Of a stretch of 33,315 nt of DNA, positions 1 to 6,871 are shown in pieces. A model generated the notes under the pieces. The model did no database searches. It was not told the DNA's origin and saw nothing but the letters and a program-made list of their open reading frames with translations. The DNA is from Caldifarciminota bacterium (GTDB lineage Bacteria > Hydrothermota > UBA3073). Every line of letters starts with the position of its first letter. Positions within the stretch are counted from its first letter, which is position 1. The DNA lies in the NCBI GenBank assembly GCA_023129165.1, contig JAGMCL010000048.1:1-33315 (forward strand), written 5' to 3'. A program made the translations under genes and the position numbers.

Positions 1-299
1 TCATAGATGATAATGGACTTTTAGTTACAAAAATGGGTATCTTAACAAAAAACGGAAAATTGCTTACATATCCTACTGATCTTCCAGATCCCAATGTTTA
101 TACAATAGAAAGTACAGAGAACGAAGTTTGGATAGGAACAGCAAATGGAGCAGTTAAATTCGATAAAGATTTCTCATTGAGAGAGGTATTTAACAGCACA
201 AACAGTCCTATAAAAGGAGCAGTATATAAAATATTGATTCTGGAAAACTCGATTTTATTTGCAACGGAGAACGGATTGGTGGAGTATAAAAGAATGTGA
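1..299 (+). CDS. Beta-propeller protein, 3' end only
   Basis: The reading frame is open from the left window edge (first full codon at base 3) to the TGA at 297-299, so only the C-terminal 98 or so residues of a longer protein are present. A Reg_prop-type blade is visible (N-E-V-W-I-G-T-A-N-G-A-V-K-F-D), followed by a second blade-like stretch ending A-T-E-N-G-L-V-E-Y. Such repeats form sensory or extracellular propellers, for instance in hybrid two-component sensors and in exported FCB-group proteins. No kinase, sorting or membrane segment lies in the visible part, so the role cannot be given. The ATG at 33 is internal and not the start. The stop codon lies 5 bases from the 3' end of the convergent tRNA gene. 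Confidence 0.7.
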   Translation, partial: IDDNGLLVTKMGILTKNGKLLTYPTDLPDPNVYTIESTENEVWIGTANGAVKFDKDFSLREVFNSTNSPIKGAVYKILILENSILFATENGLVEYKRM

Positions 300-304
300 G
301 GGAG

Positions 305-392
305 TGGTGCCGAAGGAGGGACTCGAACCCTCATCCTGCAAAGCAGGACATGGTCCTGAACCATGCGCGTCTACCAGTTCCGCCACTTCGGC
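305..392 (-). tRNA. tRNA-Leu (anticodon CAG)
   Basis: On the minus strand a full class II tRNA can be folded. The acceptor arms are GCCGAAG and CTTCGGC. The anticodon stem CATGG/CCATG encloses the loop TTCAGGA, giving anticodon CAG, which reads CUG. The long variable arm pairs TCCTGC with GCAGGA, and the T arm is GAGGG-TTCGAGT-CCCTC. The discriminator A and the CCA end are encoded (305-308). The long variable arm and the A discriminator fit leucine. A full-consensus promoter lies directly upstream and leaves at most about one base of 5' leader. Confidence 0.97.
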
Positions 393-399
393 TGAATTT

Positions 400-428
400 A
401 TTATAACATATTTTATACTCTATGTCAA
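400..428 (-). promoter_or_regulatory. Sigma-70-type promoter of tRNA-Leu
   Basis: Read on the minus strand: TTGACA at 428-423, a 17-bp spacer, and TATAAT at 405-400. Both boxes are full consensus. The first base of the mature tRNA (392) is the eighth base after the -10 box, so the predicted transcription start (392-393) practically coincides with the tRNA 5' end. Confidence 0.85.
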
Positions 429-459
429 GAAAATAAATCGGATACAGCTTTATAAAATT

Positions 460-1602
460 ATGTCTAAAAACTATGATATAATTATAGTTGGCGCTGGACC
501 TGCAGGTAGCATGGCAGCATTTACAGCAGCAAAACTTGGAGCGTCAGTCCTTGTTCTTGAAGAACACCCTGAAATTGGTAAACCTCTTACATGTGCAGAA
601 GGTTTATCAAGAAGTATGGTTAATAATTATTTAGATATAGAGCCAGAATGGATCTCTACTGAATTATCAGGTATTATAATAAGTAGATCAGATAGTGAGG
701 AATTCAAATTTAAATATCCAAATGTAGGATGGATAATGAATCGAGAGGTATTCGACCCCGCACTTGCAAGAAGGGCTGTTTTGAATGGTACAACTCTTAA
801 GTTATCATCAAGGGCAATTGGCATAGAAGATAACGAGGTTATTGTTGATAAATCAGGTGAGCGAATACGCTACGGATTTAAATTCCTTATAGGTGCAGAT
901 GGAATGTCTTCAAATATAGGCAAATGGATGGGTATCGATACAAGATTAAATCTATATGAGATAGACCCGTGTGCAGAGTATGTAATTGAAGACATTGAGG
1001 TTGACCAACATTTTGCTAATCTAATTCTTGGAGAGAAATATGCTCCTGGTGCATATGCATGGATATTTCCTAAATCCTCAAACTGCGCTAATGTCGGATT
1101 AGGTTTATCGCCTATAAAGACAAAAAAACACACGAAATACTTCCTAGATAGTCTTATTAGAGAAAAATTTCCAGAAGGTAAAATAAAAAAAAGGATATAC
1201 GCCTGTATTCCAGCAAAGATCTTAAAGAGATACTCAGGAGTAAATTTTTATCTTATAGGAGACGCTGCAAGGTTTACTGATCCTTTGAGTGGCGCAGGAA
1301 TTGCCAATGCTATTAAATCAGGTGTAATAGCTGGGAGAAATGCTGTGTTAAGGCTAAAGGGTAAAAAAGATTACTTTAAGGATGAAATCAAAAAGGAAAT
1401 ACTTAATGAAATTATGTTCCATTATAGAGTGAGAAAGGCCTATCTAAAACTCAATGAAAGGGATTATAACGAAATATTCAGGATCTGCAAGAGAGTTTTC
1501 GATGGTCATACTGTAAGTGATATCAACATGCGAAGTTTAGTAAAAGAACTTCTCTTATCTTCTCCTCGTTTATTTAGAGTAGGATTTAATCTTCTGTTTT
1601 AA
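460..1602 (+). CDS. Geranylgeranyl reductase family FAD-dependent oxidoreductase
   Basis: This 380-residue flavoprotein is of the GGR family, which reduces double bonds of geranylgeranyl chains in archaeal ether lipids, quinones and chlorophyll. The FAD-binding G-A-G-P-A-G lies at residues 11-16. The family's conserved Cys region (T-C-A-E-G-L-S, Cys45), the substrate-side motif Y-A-W-I-F-P at 199-204, and the second FAD motif I-G-D-A-A-R-F-T-D-P-L-S-G-A-G-I at about 266-281 are all present. Length matches archaeal digeranylgeranylglycerophospholipid reductases. The frame is open upstream through the antisense tRNA, but the ATG at 460 gives the canonical N-terminus and clears the tRNA. No clear Shine-Dalgarno site precedes it. 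A UbiA prenyltransferase is encoded nearby at 4293-5252, which makes an isoprenoid-lipid or quinone role plausible. The substrate is not decided by sequence. Confidence 0.85.
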   Translation: MSKNYDIIIVGAGPAGSMAAFTAAKLGASVLVLEEHPEIGKPLTCAEGLSRSMVNNYLDIEPEWISTELSGIIISRSDSEEFKFKYPNVGWIMNREVFDPALARRAVLNGTTLKLSSRAIGIEDNEVIVDKSGERIRYGFKFLIGADGMSSNIGKWMGIDTRLNLYEIDPCAEYVIEDIEVDQHFANLILGEKYAPGAYAWIFPKSSNCANVGLGLSPIKTKKHTKYFLDSLIREKFPEGKIKKRIYACIPAKILKRYSGVNFYLIGDAARFTDPLSGAGIANAIKSGVIAGRNAVLRLKGKKDYFKDEIKKEILNEIMFHYRVRKAYLKLNERDYNEIFRICKRVFDGHTVSDINMRSLVKELLLSSPRLFRVGFNLLF

Positions 1603-1629
1603 TTTTCAATTTAATAAAAGGGAGGGGTT

Positions 1630-2856
1630 ATGTTTAACCTTATGATATTTATATTGCTGTCCTTGAGTCTGGATTACGCAACCTTCAGGGAAAATGACAC
1701 CCTTTCCAATGTTGAGTTATACATAGCTATACCTTATACATCATTTAACTACTATGAATACGATGAACAACAAAGGGCTGATTACAGCATAGATATAACC
1801 ATAAAAAACCAGGAAGGAGATACGGTAGCACATGATGAATTCGGTAGAATATCTTTTCTCACATCATTAGAGGATGCACAGAAAAGAATACTCACAATAA
1901 TCGACCTCTTCTCAGTTTCCTTGCCAGCCGGAAGATATGAGACATCAATATTAACAAAGCAGCAAGATAATGAGGAATGTGTCAGTGTTAATATAGATGT
2001 GACCACTTATCAAGAGGGAGTTTTATCTATAAGTGATTTAGAGCTCGTTTCAGAAATCTCTGAAGCGCAAACAGCAACACGATTCACTAAAGGAAACAAT
2101 AACCTTATACCAAACCCTGAAAGGATATATGGAGAAAAAAGAAATATATTATATGTATATTCTGAGCTTTATGGACTTTCTCAATCAGAGGAATATTCTT
2201 TGGTCTATAGATTGACCGATACTATGGGAGATATAATCACTGAATATCCTGAGAAAAAGGCAATTGCGGAATATCCTCACTTAAGGGAGATTGGAGGTAT
2301 AAATACAGCAGGACTAACTACTGGCAGTTATATTATTACTCTACAACTCTCTCAGGATAATGATACAATTTATTCTTCAAAGTCATTTTTCGTGATAGCC
2401 AGGGAAAAAGTAGCCTCTATACTCGATGGAAAAGAAGAAGAATATTACAGCTTTATAAAATACATCGCCTCTTCTGATGAGCTTTCAAGATACAAAGAAG
2501 CAGATGATAAGAAAAGTTTTCTTGAAATCTTCTGGGCAAGGAAAGGGGAAGACATACTTCTCCGCTATATCGAGATTGTCAAGAAAGCAGATGAACTATA
2601 TGGAAAAGAAAAAGATATGGGCAGGATATATATTATATATGGTCCACCTGACGAAGTGGCAAGATATACAGAGATTCCTGCATATCCTGACAACGAAATA
2701 TGGTCGTACTATAGTGGAGGTGGAAAAACTTTCGTGTTCGCAGATATACTTAAAATTGGAAAGTTTGAGCTTGTATATTCAAGTTATGAGAGAGAATATA
2801 CTAATCCTCTTTACCATAAGTATGTTAACCCTGAAGCCCTTAACTTAATCGATTAA
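1630..2856 (+). CDS. GWxTD-family domain protein (signature degenerate)
   Basis: This is a 408-residue exported protein with a short hydrophobic N-terminus (about residues 1-15). A beta-rich middle follows, and then a C-terminal helical domain of the GWxTD family. Around residues 290-345 the pattern F-W-A-R-K...R-Y-I-E-I-V-K-K-A-D-E-L-Y, then G-R-I-Y-I-I-Y-G-P-P-D-E-V is clear. The name-giving G-W-x-T-D, normally just before G-R-I-Y-I-I-Y-G-P-P, is replaced by K-E-K-D-M. The family is common in FCB and Acidobacteria genomes and has no established function. A strong ribosome site (GGAGGGG, 1621-1627) supports the ATG at 1630. It starts 27 bp after the GGR-like gene and is probably co-transcribed with it. 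Its stop overlaps the convergent tadA by 4 bp. Confidence 0.8.
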   Translation: MFNLMIFILLSLSLDYATFRENDTLSNVELYIAIPYTSFNYYEYDEQQRADYSIDITIKNQEGDTVAHDEFGRISFLTSLEDAQKRILTIIDLFSVSLPAGRYETSILTKQQDNEECVSVNIDVTTYQEGVLSISDLELVSEISEAQTATRFTKGNNNLIPNPERIYGEKRNILYVYSELYGLSQSEEYSLVYRLTDTMGDIITEYPEKKAIAEYPHLREIGGINTAGLTTGSYIITLQLSQDNDTIYSSKSFFVIAREKVASILDGKEEEYYSFIKYIASSDELSRYKEADDKKSFLEIFWARKGEDILLRYIEIVKKADELYGKEKDMGRIYIIYGPPDEVARYTEIPAYPDNEIWSYYSGGGKTFVFADILKIGKFELVYSSYEREYTNPLYHKYVNPEALNLID

Positions 2857-3287
2857 TTCTTATTTCTTTTAGTTTTAAAAAACTCCTGTAAAAGATTCGA
2901 ACACTCTTTACTGAATACACCACCTAAAACTTCCAGAGATGGTCCTATTACATTGTATTTACTACCAAAGGCACCCATTGTTGGATCGGGAGCTCCATAT
3001 ACACACATCCTTATTCTTGAGAGCATAATTGCACCTGCACACATTGGACAGGGTTCAAGTGTAACGTACAGGACTGCACCATTTAATCTCTGGTCAGAAA
3101 TATAATTACAAGCACTGGTTATGGCTATAATCTCTGCATGAGCAGTTGGGTCATTCAGGGCTTCCATGCGGTTATGTCCTCTACCAATTATCTTATTTCC
3201 CATTACGATAATTGAACCGACTGGAATCTCACCCTCTTTCATTGCAAGTTTTGCCTCGACTATAGCAGCACTCATAAAACTTTGCAT
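2853..3287 (-). CDS. tadA: tRNA-specific adenosine deaminase TadA
   Basis: This 144-residue zinc deaminase converts A34 to inosine in the tRNA-Arg(ACG) anticodon. Zinc and catalytic residues are in place: H50-A-E52 and P-C80-P-M-C83. The bacterial TadA segment Y-G-A-P-D-P-T-M-G-A-F-G-S follows. Length is slightly short of the usual 150-165. The ATG at 3287 sits one base after the stop of the TPR gene, with AAGGA in the end of that gene as ribosome site, so it is the last gene of the UbiA-TPR-tadA transcript. Confidence 0.95.
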   Translation of the reverse strand: MQSFMSAAIVEAKLAMKEGEIPVGSIIVMGNKIIGRGHNRMEALNDPTAHAEIIAITSACNYISDQRLNGAVLYVTLEPCPMCAGAIMLSRIRMCVYGAPDPTMGAFGSKYNVIGPSLEVLGGVFSKECSNLLQEFFKTKRNKN

Positions 3288-3288
3288 A

Positions 3289-4227
3289 TCATTTTTCCTT
3301 GGTCAGGTAACTTTTTGCCCTTTTTCTAAACCCCTTGTATCTTTCTCCTAAACCCTCTGTTATATCAAGTATCTTTGAGACCTCAATTCTGCATCTTTCA
3401 TATTTTCCTTCAAAAAAATATATCTGCATAAGTTTATCCATAGCAAAAACAAGAGAGTAATATGAATCAGGCTGACCATGCTCAATTAATCTTATAAGTT
3501 TTTTATAGGTTCTCTCTGCATTATTCCAGTCTCCTTTACCGAAATAAGCCTTTGCAAGAGTCCAGGTGAAGGTTCGTGAATCTGGATATTTTTTAAGCAA
3601 ATCTTTCGTTATCCTTATTGACTCATCCCACTTTTTCTCCTCTATAAGCAAGATAGCCAATGTGCTTTTAGCAGCCACACTTAAAAAGTGAGCAGAATCT
3701 GAAGCAATTTCAAGTTTTTCCCTCCAGATATTATTACCATTCATTAACGGAAGCGCTTTTTTTACTCTATAGCTTATATAATCCTGTATGCCTATTCCAA
3801 TATATGCGTCATATAGGCTGGAATCTATGACTAAACCTTTATTCAATTCCCGAACTGCACTTAAACCATCCTCAAACATCCCCAGAATATTACCCTTCTC
3901 ATACCTGTAGTATGCTCTATTCATAAGTGCACCACCTTTCCAGACATAATTCCATGGATTTTGTCTATTTTTCTCTATTAATACCGCTTTGTTTATAGTA
4001 GTATCAACATAAGCAAAAAATTTACTCTCTAAAGTATCAGTTCCAAAGTCTGTCATATATGCCGCATAAAGCATTGATAGAAAAAAATATGATGCAGGAT
4101 TTTCTGGTTCTTGATTCCTCGCCTCCAGGAAGACTGCTTCTGCCCTATCATATTTCTCCTCATAACCGTATTCTATCCCCTGAAGAAGAAGCGAATCCAG
4201 TGAAATTATAAGAAATAATAATAACAT
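3289..4227 (-). CDS. Exported TPR-repeat protein
   Basis: This 312-residue protein has a hydrophobic N-terminus (residues 1-15), probably a signal peptide, and then helical TPR-like units. The units are Y-D-R-A-E-A-V-F-L-E-A-R...P-E-N-P-A-S-Y-F near 27-50, W-D-E-S-I-R-I-T-K-D-L-L-K-K-Y-P near 200-215, and G-D-W-N-N-A-E-R-T-Y-K-K-L-I near 230-245. TPRs are protein-binding scaffolds, and no catalytic domain is seen. There is no good ribosome site before the ATG at 4227, and the frame closes with TAA seven codons upstream, so no better start exists. It lies 65 bp after the UbiA gene and one base before tadA. Function is unknown. Confidence 0.75.
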   Translation of the reverse strand: MLLLFLIISLDSLLLQGIEYGYEEKYDRAEAVFLEARNQEPENPASYFFLSMLYAAYMTDFGTDTLESKFFAYVDTTINKAVLIEKNRQNPWNYVWKGGALMNRAYYRYEKGNILGMFEDGLSAVRELNKGLVIDSSLYDAYIGIGIQDYISYRVKKALPLMNGNNIWREKLEIASDSAHFLSVAAKSTLAILLIEEKKWDESIRITKDLLKKYPDSRTFTWTLAKAYFGKGDWNNAERTYKKLIRLIEHGQPDSYYSLVFAMDKLMQIYFFEGKYERCRIEVSKILDITEGLGERYKGFRKRAKSYLTKEK

Positions 4228-4292
4228 ATATATTTCAGTAACTTTTTATTGAAATTACCTATTTTGATTATGGATGCATAAATCTCACTTTT

Positions 4293-5252
4293 TTAGCCTA
4301 AAAACTTTGGATAAACAATATCAAATCTTTTTTTATAATATAATCTTGTTAAGAGAACCAGAAAAATCAGAAACACTAAAAACCAGGTATATATAACACA
4401 ACAAATAATAGTAAGCATATAAACAGGTATACTTGCTGACAAAAGAAGTAATCTTCTTTCTTTATTTCCATTATTAGGTTCTACTTCAGAGGTTCCCATT
4501 CTCGGGGTTTTAATTACAGTTCTGTAAAACCATAAGAAAAATAAGAATGAAATTACACCCACAGGTAGACATATAAAATCTCTAACAACAATCGATGAAA
4601 TAATAGCACCAATCATGAAAAATATTGCAAGCAATGTTGTCCATTTCTCACCAAGGTATACACCTATTGTTTTCTCTTTAGTTTCTCTATCTCCTTTTAT
4701 ATCAATAACCGTACATAGTAAAAACACACCACCAACAGCAAATGCGTATGGTATTGAGTATATAACTGTATCAATAGAAAAATGTTTTATAGACAACCAA
4801 CCAATCGAAAATGCCAGGAAACCATGTCCAAGTATATTTGATAATAAATCAAGATATGGTCTACTCTTAAATTTAAAGGGTCTAACAGAATATAATACAC
4901 CTAATATTAATGAAAGCAAGAGAAAGAGTCTATAAATAGGTGGAAAGAAAGATGAAAATGCTAAAACCACAACAATCAAAAAAGCAGATTCAAAGTATGC
5001 AGATTTTACTGAAATAAGACCTTTGGGAAGTATAAATAGTTTATTATTTATTCTATCAGTCTCAATATCTGCAATCTGATTTATTATATAAATTGCACCC
5101 ATAAGTAGTGTAAATATTATAAAGCCTGGCATTAAATACCGGGAGTCTCCAAGCATAGTTCCACCAGCTCTATAATATCCCAGGAGAAAAATTATCCAAA
5201 CGGGAATAAGTAAGATAGGACGAAGAAGAAATATGAAATCAAGAAGATGCAT
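4293..5252 (-). CDS. UbiA-family prenyltransferase (membrane)
   Basis: This 319-residue protein has eight or nine predicted hydrophobic helices. UbiA enzymes join a polyprenyl diphosphate to an aromatic ring or, in archaea, to geranylgeranylglyceryl phosphate. Both Mg-diphosphate motifs are present: N58-Q-I-A-D62-I-E-T-D66 in the first loop and D184-I-K-G-D188-R-E-T in the second. Y121-S-V-R-P in between also fits the family. About 45 residues with the charged stretch E-V-E-P-N-N-G-N-K-E-R-R divide the last helices. Candidate roles are DGGGP-synthase-like ether-lipid synthesis, menaquinone or heme-related prenylation; sequence alone does not choose. The start at 5252 has an AAAAGAG ribosome site, and a full-consensus promoter lies 90 bp upstream. 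It leads the operon with the TPR gene and tadA. Confidence 0.85.
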   Translation of the reverse strand: MHLLDFIFLLRPILLIPVWIIFLLGYYRAGGTMLGDSRYLMPGFIIFTLLMGAIYIINQIADIETDRINNKLFILPKGLISVKSAYFESAFLIVVVLAFSSFFPPIYRLFLLLSLILGVLYSVRPFKFKSRPYLDLLSNILGHGFLAFSIGWLSIKHFSIDTVIYSIPYAFAVGGVFLLCTVIDIKGDRETKEKTIGVYLGEKWTTLLAIFFMIGAIISSIVVRDFICLPVGVISFLFFLWFYRTVIKTPRMGTSEVEPNNGNKERRLLLLSASIPVYMLTIICCVIYTWFLVFLIFLVLLTRLYYKKRFDIVYPKFLG

Positions 5253-5348
5253 ACTCTTTTATTCACAAGAGTTAGAATTAAACGTAATGCAGAAAATCAT
5301 AGATAGCACCAGTTTAACACTGCACTATAATTAATAATTTTCCAGAAG

Positions 5349-5377
5349 ATTATAACCTACAAACAAAGAAATGTCAA
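5349..5377 (-). promoter_or_regulatory. Promoter of the UbiA-TPR-tadA operon
   Basis: On the minus strand TTGACA (5377-5372), a 17-bp spacer and TATAAT (5354-5349) match the vegetative consensus exactly. The expected start is near 5342, leaving a 5' leader of about 90 bases before the ATG at 5252. No strong structure was noticed in that leader. Confidence 0.85.
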
Positions 5378-5406
5378 GTAAAAATTTGATTTCTTCGGTG
5401 TTTCTA

Positions 5407-5456
5407 TTAATAAAAATGGGACACTGGAAATAATTATTTAAATCCAGTGTCCCATT
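5407..5456 (-). terminator. Intrinsic terminator of the sigma-factor gene cluster
   Basis: A perfect 14-bp stem (5415-5428 with 5443-5456; core GGGACACTGG) closes a 14-base loop. On the minus strand it is followed by ATTTTTATT. It lies 28 bp after the stop of the coiled-coil gene at 5484, the right place and orientation for a Rho-independent terminator. The long exact palindrome with GGGACACTG could also be a relic of a mobile repeat that now serves as a terminator. Confidence 0.8.
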
Positions 5457-5483
5457 ATCTATAAGCATAAAGCCGAGAAAGAA

Positions 5484-6053
5484 TTACCACTCAAGATACC
5501 TGCCTTCACCAAGAAGCTCTCCGAGTCTCCTTTCTACAATCTCATTCTTTTTTCTTGCCCTTTCAGCAAGATCATCCTTTAGTCGGTTTATTTCATCTTC
5601 CAGTTTACTTATTCTTGAATTTCTTTCTTCCTGCTTCAAATCAAATACTCTAGAAAGAATCCCCCTTAACTGTTCTTTTATATCATTCATCTCCGCATCA
5701 CTCTCCGCGTTTCTATACTCTTCTGCAAGGTCAAAACTCTTTCGCTCCATATCCATAATTCCCAGTATTTTTTGATACAGTATTTCATTATTTTCCCTTA
5801 ACCTTTCGAGGTCTCTCTTCTTAATTAGTGCTGTCCTTAAGTGATTTTCATATTCCAGAGGTGCTCTCCACTTAATGTTTTCCAATTTCTTAAGTCTTAA
5901 TGCACCACCATATTCCTCTATAAATTCAATCGCTTCTTCTCTTTCCTGCTCACTCAGTCTTCCTATAGTAGGTAGGTGTGATACTCTATGTTGTACCGGT
6001 TTTGCAATCAGCACACTCGCTACTATCATCAATCCTGGTAATAACCATCTCAT
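5484..6053 (-). CDS. Exported coiled-coil protein (Spy/CpxP-like position)
   Basis: This 189-residue protein has a signal peptide (residues 1-17, M-R-W-L-L-P-G-L-M-I-V-A-S-V-L-I-A). The rest is almost entirely charged helix, with heptad-like stretches at about 80-110 and 130-180 (for example I-S-K-L-E-D-E-I-N-R-L-K-D-D-L). Size, export and lack of a catalytic motif resemble periplasmic Spy/CpxP or heavy-metal-resistance proteins that often sit beside an ECF sigma/anti-sigma pair. I cannot see the LTxxQ signature that would make it a true Spy/CpxP member. A strong GGGGG-type ribosome site precedes the ATG at 6053. It is separated from the anti-sigma gene by a repeat-containing 323-bp spacer and may have its own promoter. 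Confidence 0.65.
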   Translation of the reverse strand: MRWLLPGLMIVASVLIAKPVQHRVSHLPTIGRLSEQEREEAIEFIEEYGGALRLKKLENIKWRAPLEYENHLRTALIKKRDLERLRENNEILYQKILGIMDMERKSFDLAEEYRNAESDAEMNDIKEQLRGILSRVFDLKQEERNSRISKLEDEINRLKDDLAERARKKNEIVERRLGELLGEGRYLEW

Positions 6054-6092
6054 AATACCCCCTTTTTATTAATTTTGTATTGTCAAAAAACT

Positions 6093-6181
6093 AACCACAG
6101 ATTCACCCTGTTAAATATTTACAAAATTAAGTATATGTAATCATCTCTGGTACTTTATTTAACAGGGGAGCCACAGAGGTT
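6093..6181. repeat. Imperfect palindrome with AACC(ACAGA) ends
   Basis: A 12-bp perfect inverted repeat (CCCTGTTAAATA at 6106-6117, TATTTAACAGGG at 6156-6167) is extended on both sides by related ends: AACCACAGATTCA on the left, and the complement of AACCTCTGTGG on the right. The ends resemble dispersed AACCACAGA-type intergenic sequences seen in many uncultured bacterial genomes. Confidence 0.65.
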
Positions 6182-6306
6182 TTGATTCATCCCGCACAAA
6201 TTCATTGTGCGAGGATTCATTAAAGATTAAAGATATTTTTTGTAAAGAGTAGCTATTCAAATCTCTTAAAATCCCTGTAGAAATAAAAACATAAATATTT
6301 GGAGAA

Positions 6307-6344
6307 CACAGAGAATTAATTTCATCTCTGTGACCTCTGTGGTT
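6307..6344. repeat. CTCTGTG-type hairpin repeat
   Basis: CACAGAGA (6307-6314) pairs with TCTCTGTG (6325-6332) over a 10-base loop. It is followed by ACCTCTGTGGTTT, a second CTCTGTG unit. It belongs with the palindrome at 6093 and the CTGCGT pair at 26205 as members of one loosely conserved heptamer family. Confidence 0.6.
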
Positions 6345-6376
6345 TATTTCATATTTATAGATAAATACTCCTAATA

Positions 6377-6871
6377 TCACCACTCACCCTCTAAAAAAGA
6401 CAATTCAGATACTATACCCTGTATTCTTGAATCTATATCATCATCAAGTATCACATTATTTGTCATAAGACATATTTGTTGGTTTATATTCCATATACTA
6501 TCTTCAAAGGTATACTGCAATTCATCCTTTCTAATGCGCGGAAGTATTAGTAATAAAAGCACACCAACTGCACATGCAAATGCAGGCACAGCCCACCTTA
6601 CTCTCCATCTGATAAATATCCTTTCTCTCACAGGTGTTGGTTTTCTAATCCTTCCTGCACGTTTCAAAATTCTCCTTACTGTTCTTTCAGATGGTTCTTT
6701 CCTTGGAATATCATCGTAAATCGAAATTATGCCTTTAAATTCCTTTAAGTATTTCTTACAGTAAGGACAGGAGTAAAGATGTTCTTCGAACATCCTCTTC
6801 TTTTTACCCCTCAATTCACCGTATGCATACAGCACACGGTCTTCTTCATACTCTTTACATTTCATATTCAT
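6377..6871 (-). CDS. Zinc-finger anti-sigma factor, membrane anchored
   Basis: This 164-residue protein has a ZAS/zf-HC2 domain at the N-terminus. Cys5 and the motif H31-L-Y-S-C35-P-Y-C38 give the zinc site that holds the sigma factor. A positively charged linker (60-92) and one membrane helix (about 92-111) follow, and then a short extracytoplasmic tail rich in acidic residues. The tail would be the sensor or protease target. The frame overlaps the end of the sigma gene by 17 bp, indicating translational coupling. A second in-frame ATG lies two codons further in (M3) and could be the true start. Together with the ECF gene and the exported coiled-coil gene it forms a likely envelope-stress module. 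Confidence 0.88.
   Translation of the reverse strand: MNMKCKEYEEDRVLYAYGELRGKKKRMFEEHLYSCPYCKKYLKEFKGIISIYDDIPRKEPSERTVRRILKRAGRIRKPTPVRERIFIRWRVRWAVPAFACAVGVLLLLILPRIRKDELQYTFEDSIWNINQQICLMTNNVILDDDIDSRIQGIVSELSFLEGEW

Larger units (their letters stand above)
6054..6376 (-). other. Repeat-bearing spacer without a gene
   Basis: This 323-bp stretch lies between the anti-sigma and coiled-coil genes. A 74-codon frame on the minus strand (6159-6383) runs through it, but it is built from the repeat units listed separately and has no family-like features, so I do not call it a gene. Visible structures are the palindrome at 6093-6181, a CGCACAA/TTGTGCG hairpin at 6193-6211, and the CTCTGTG hairpin at 6307-6332. 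A TTGACA near 6080 on the minus strand lacks a well-spaced -10 box. Confidence 0.6.

Noticed and set aside
259-459. N-terminal extension of the GGR-like protein from position 259
   Set aside because: It runs antisense through the tRNA-Leu gene, and the family N-terminus begins at the ATG at 460.
2477-2848. 123-codon frame inside the GWxTD-family gene
   Set aside because: It overlaps a well-supported gene in another frame and its composition is not protein-like.
6080-6085. Consensus -35 box as promoter of the coiled-coil gene
   Set aside because: No -10 box is found 16-18 bp downstream on the minus strand; the only TATTAT-like sequence is at about 22 bp and overlaps the start codon.
6159-6383. 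74-codon frame on the minus strand between the anti-sigma and coiled-coil genes
   Set aside because: Its sequence is made of CTCTGTG and palindromic repeats and has no ribosome site or family likeness.
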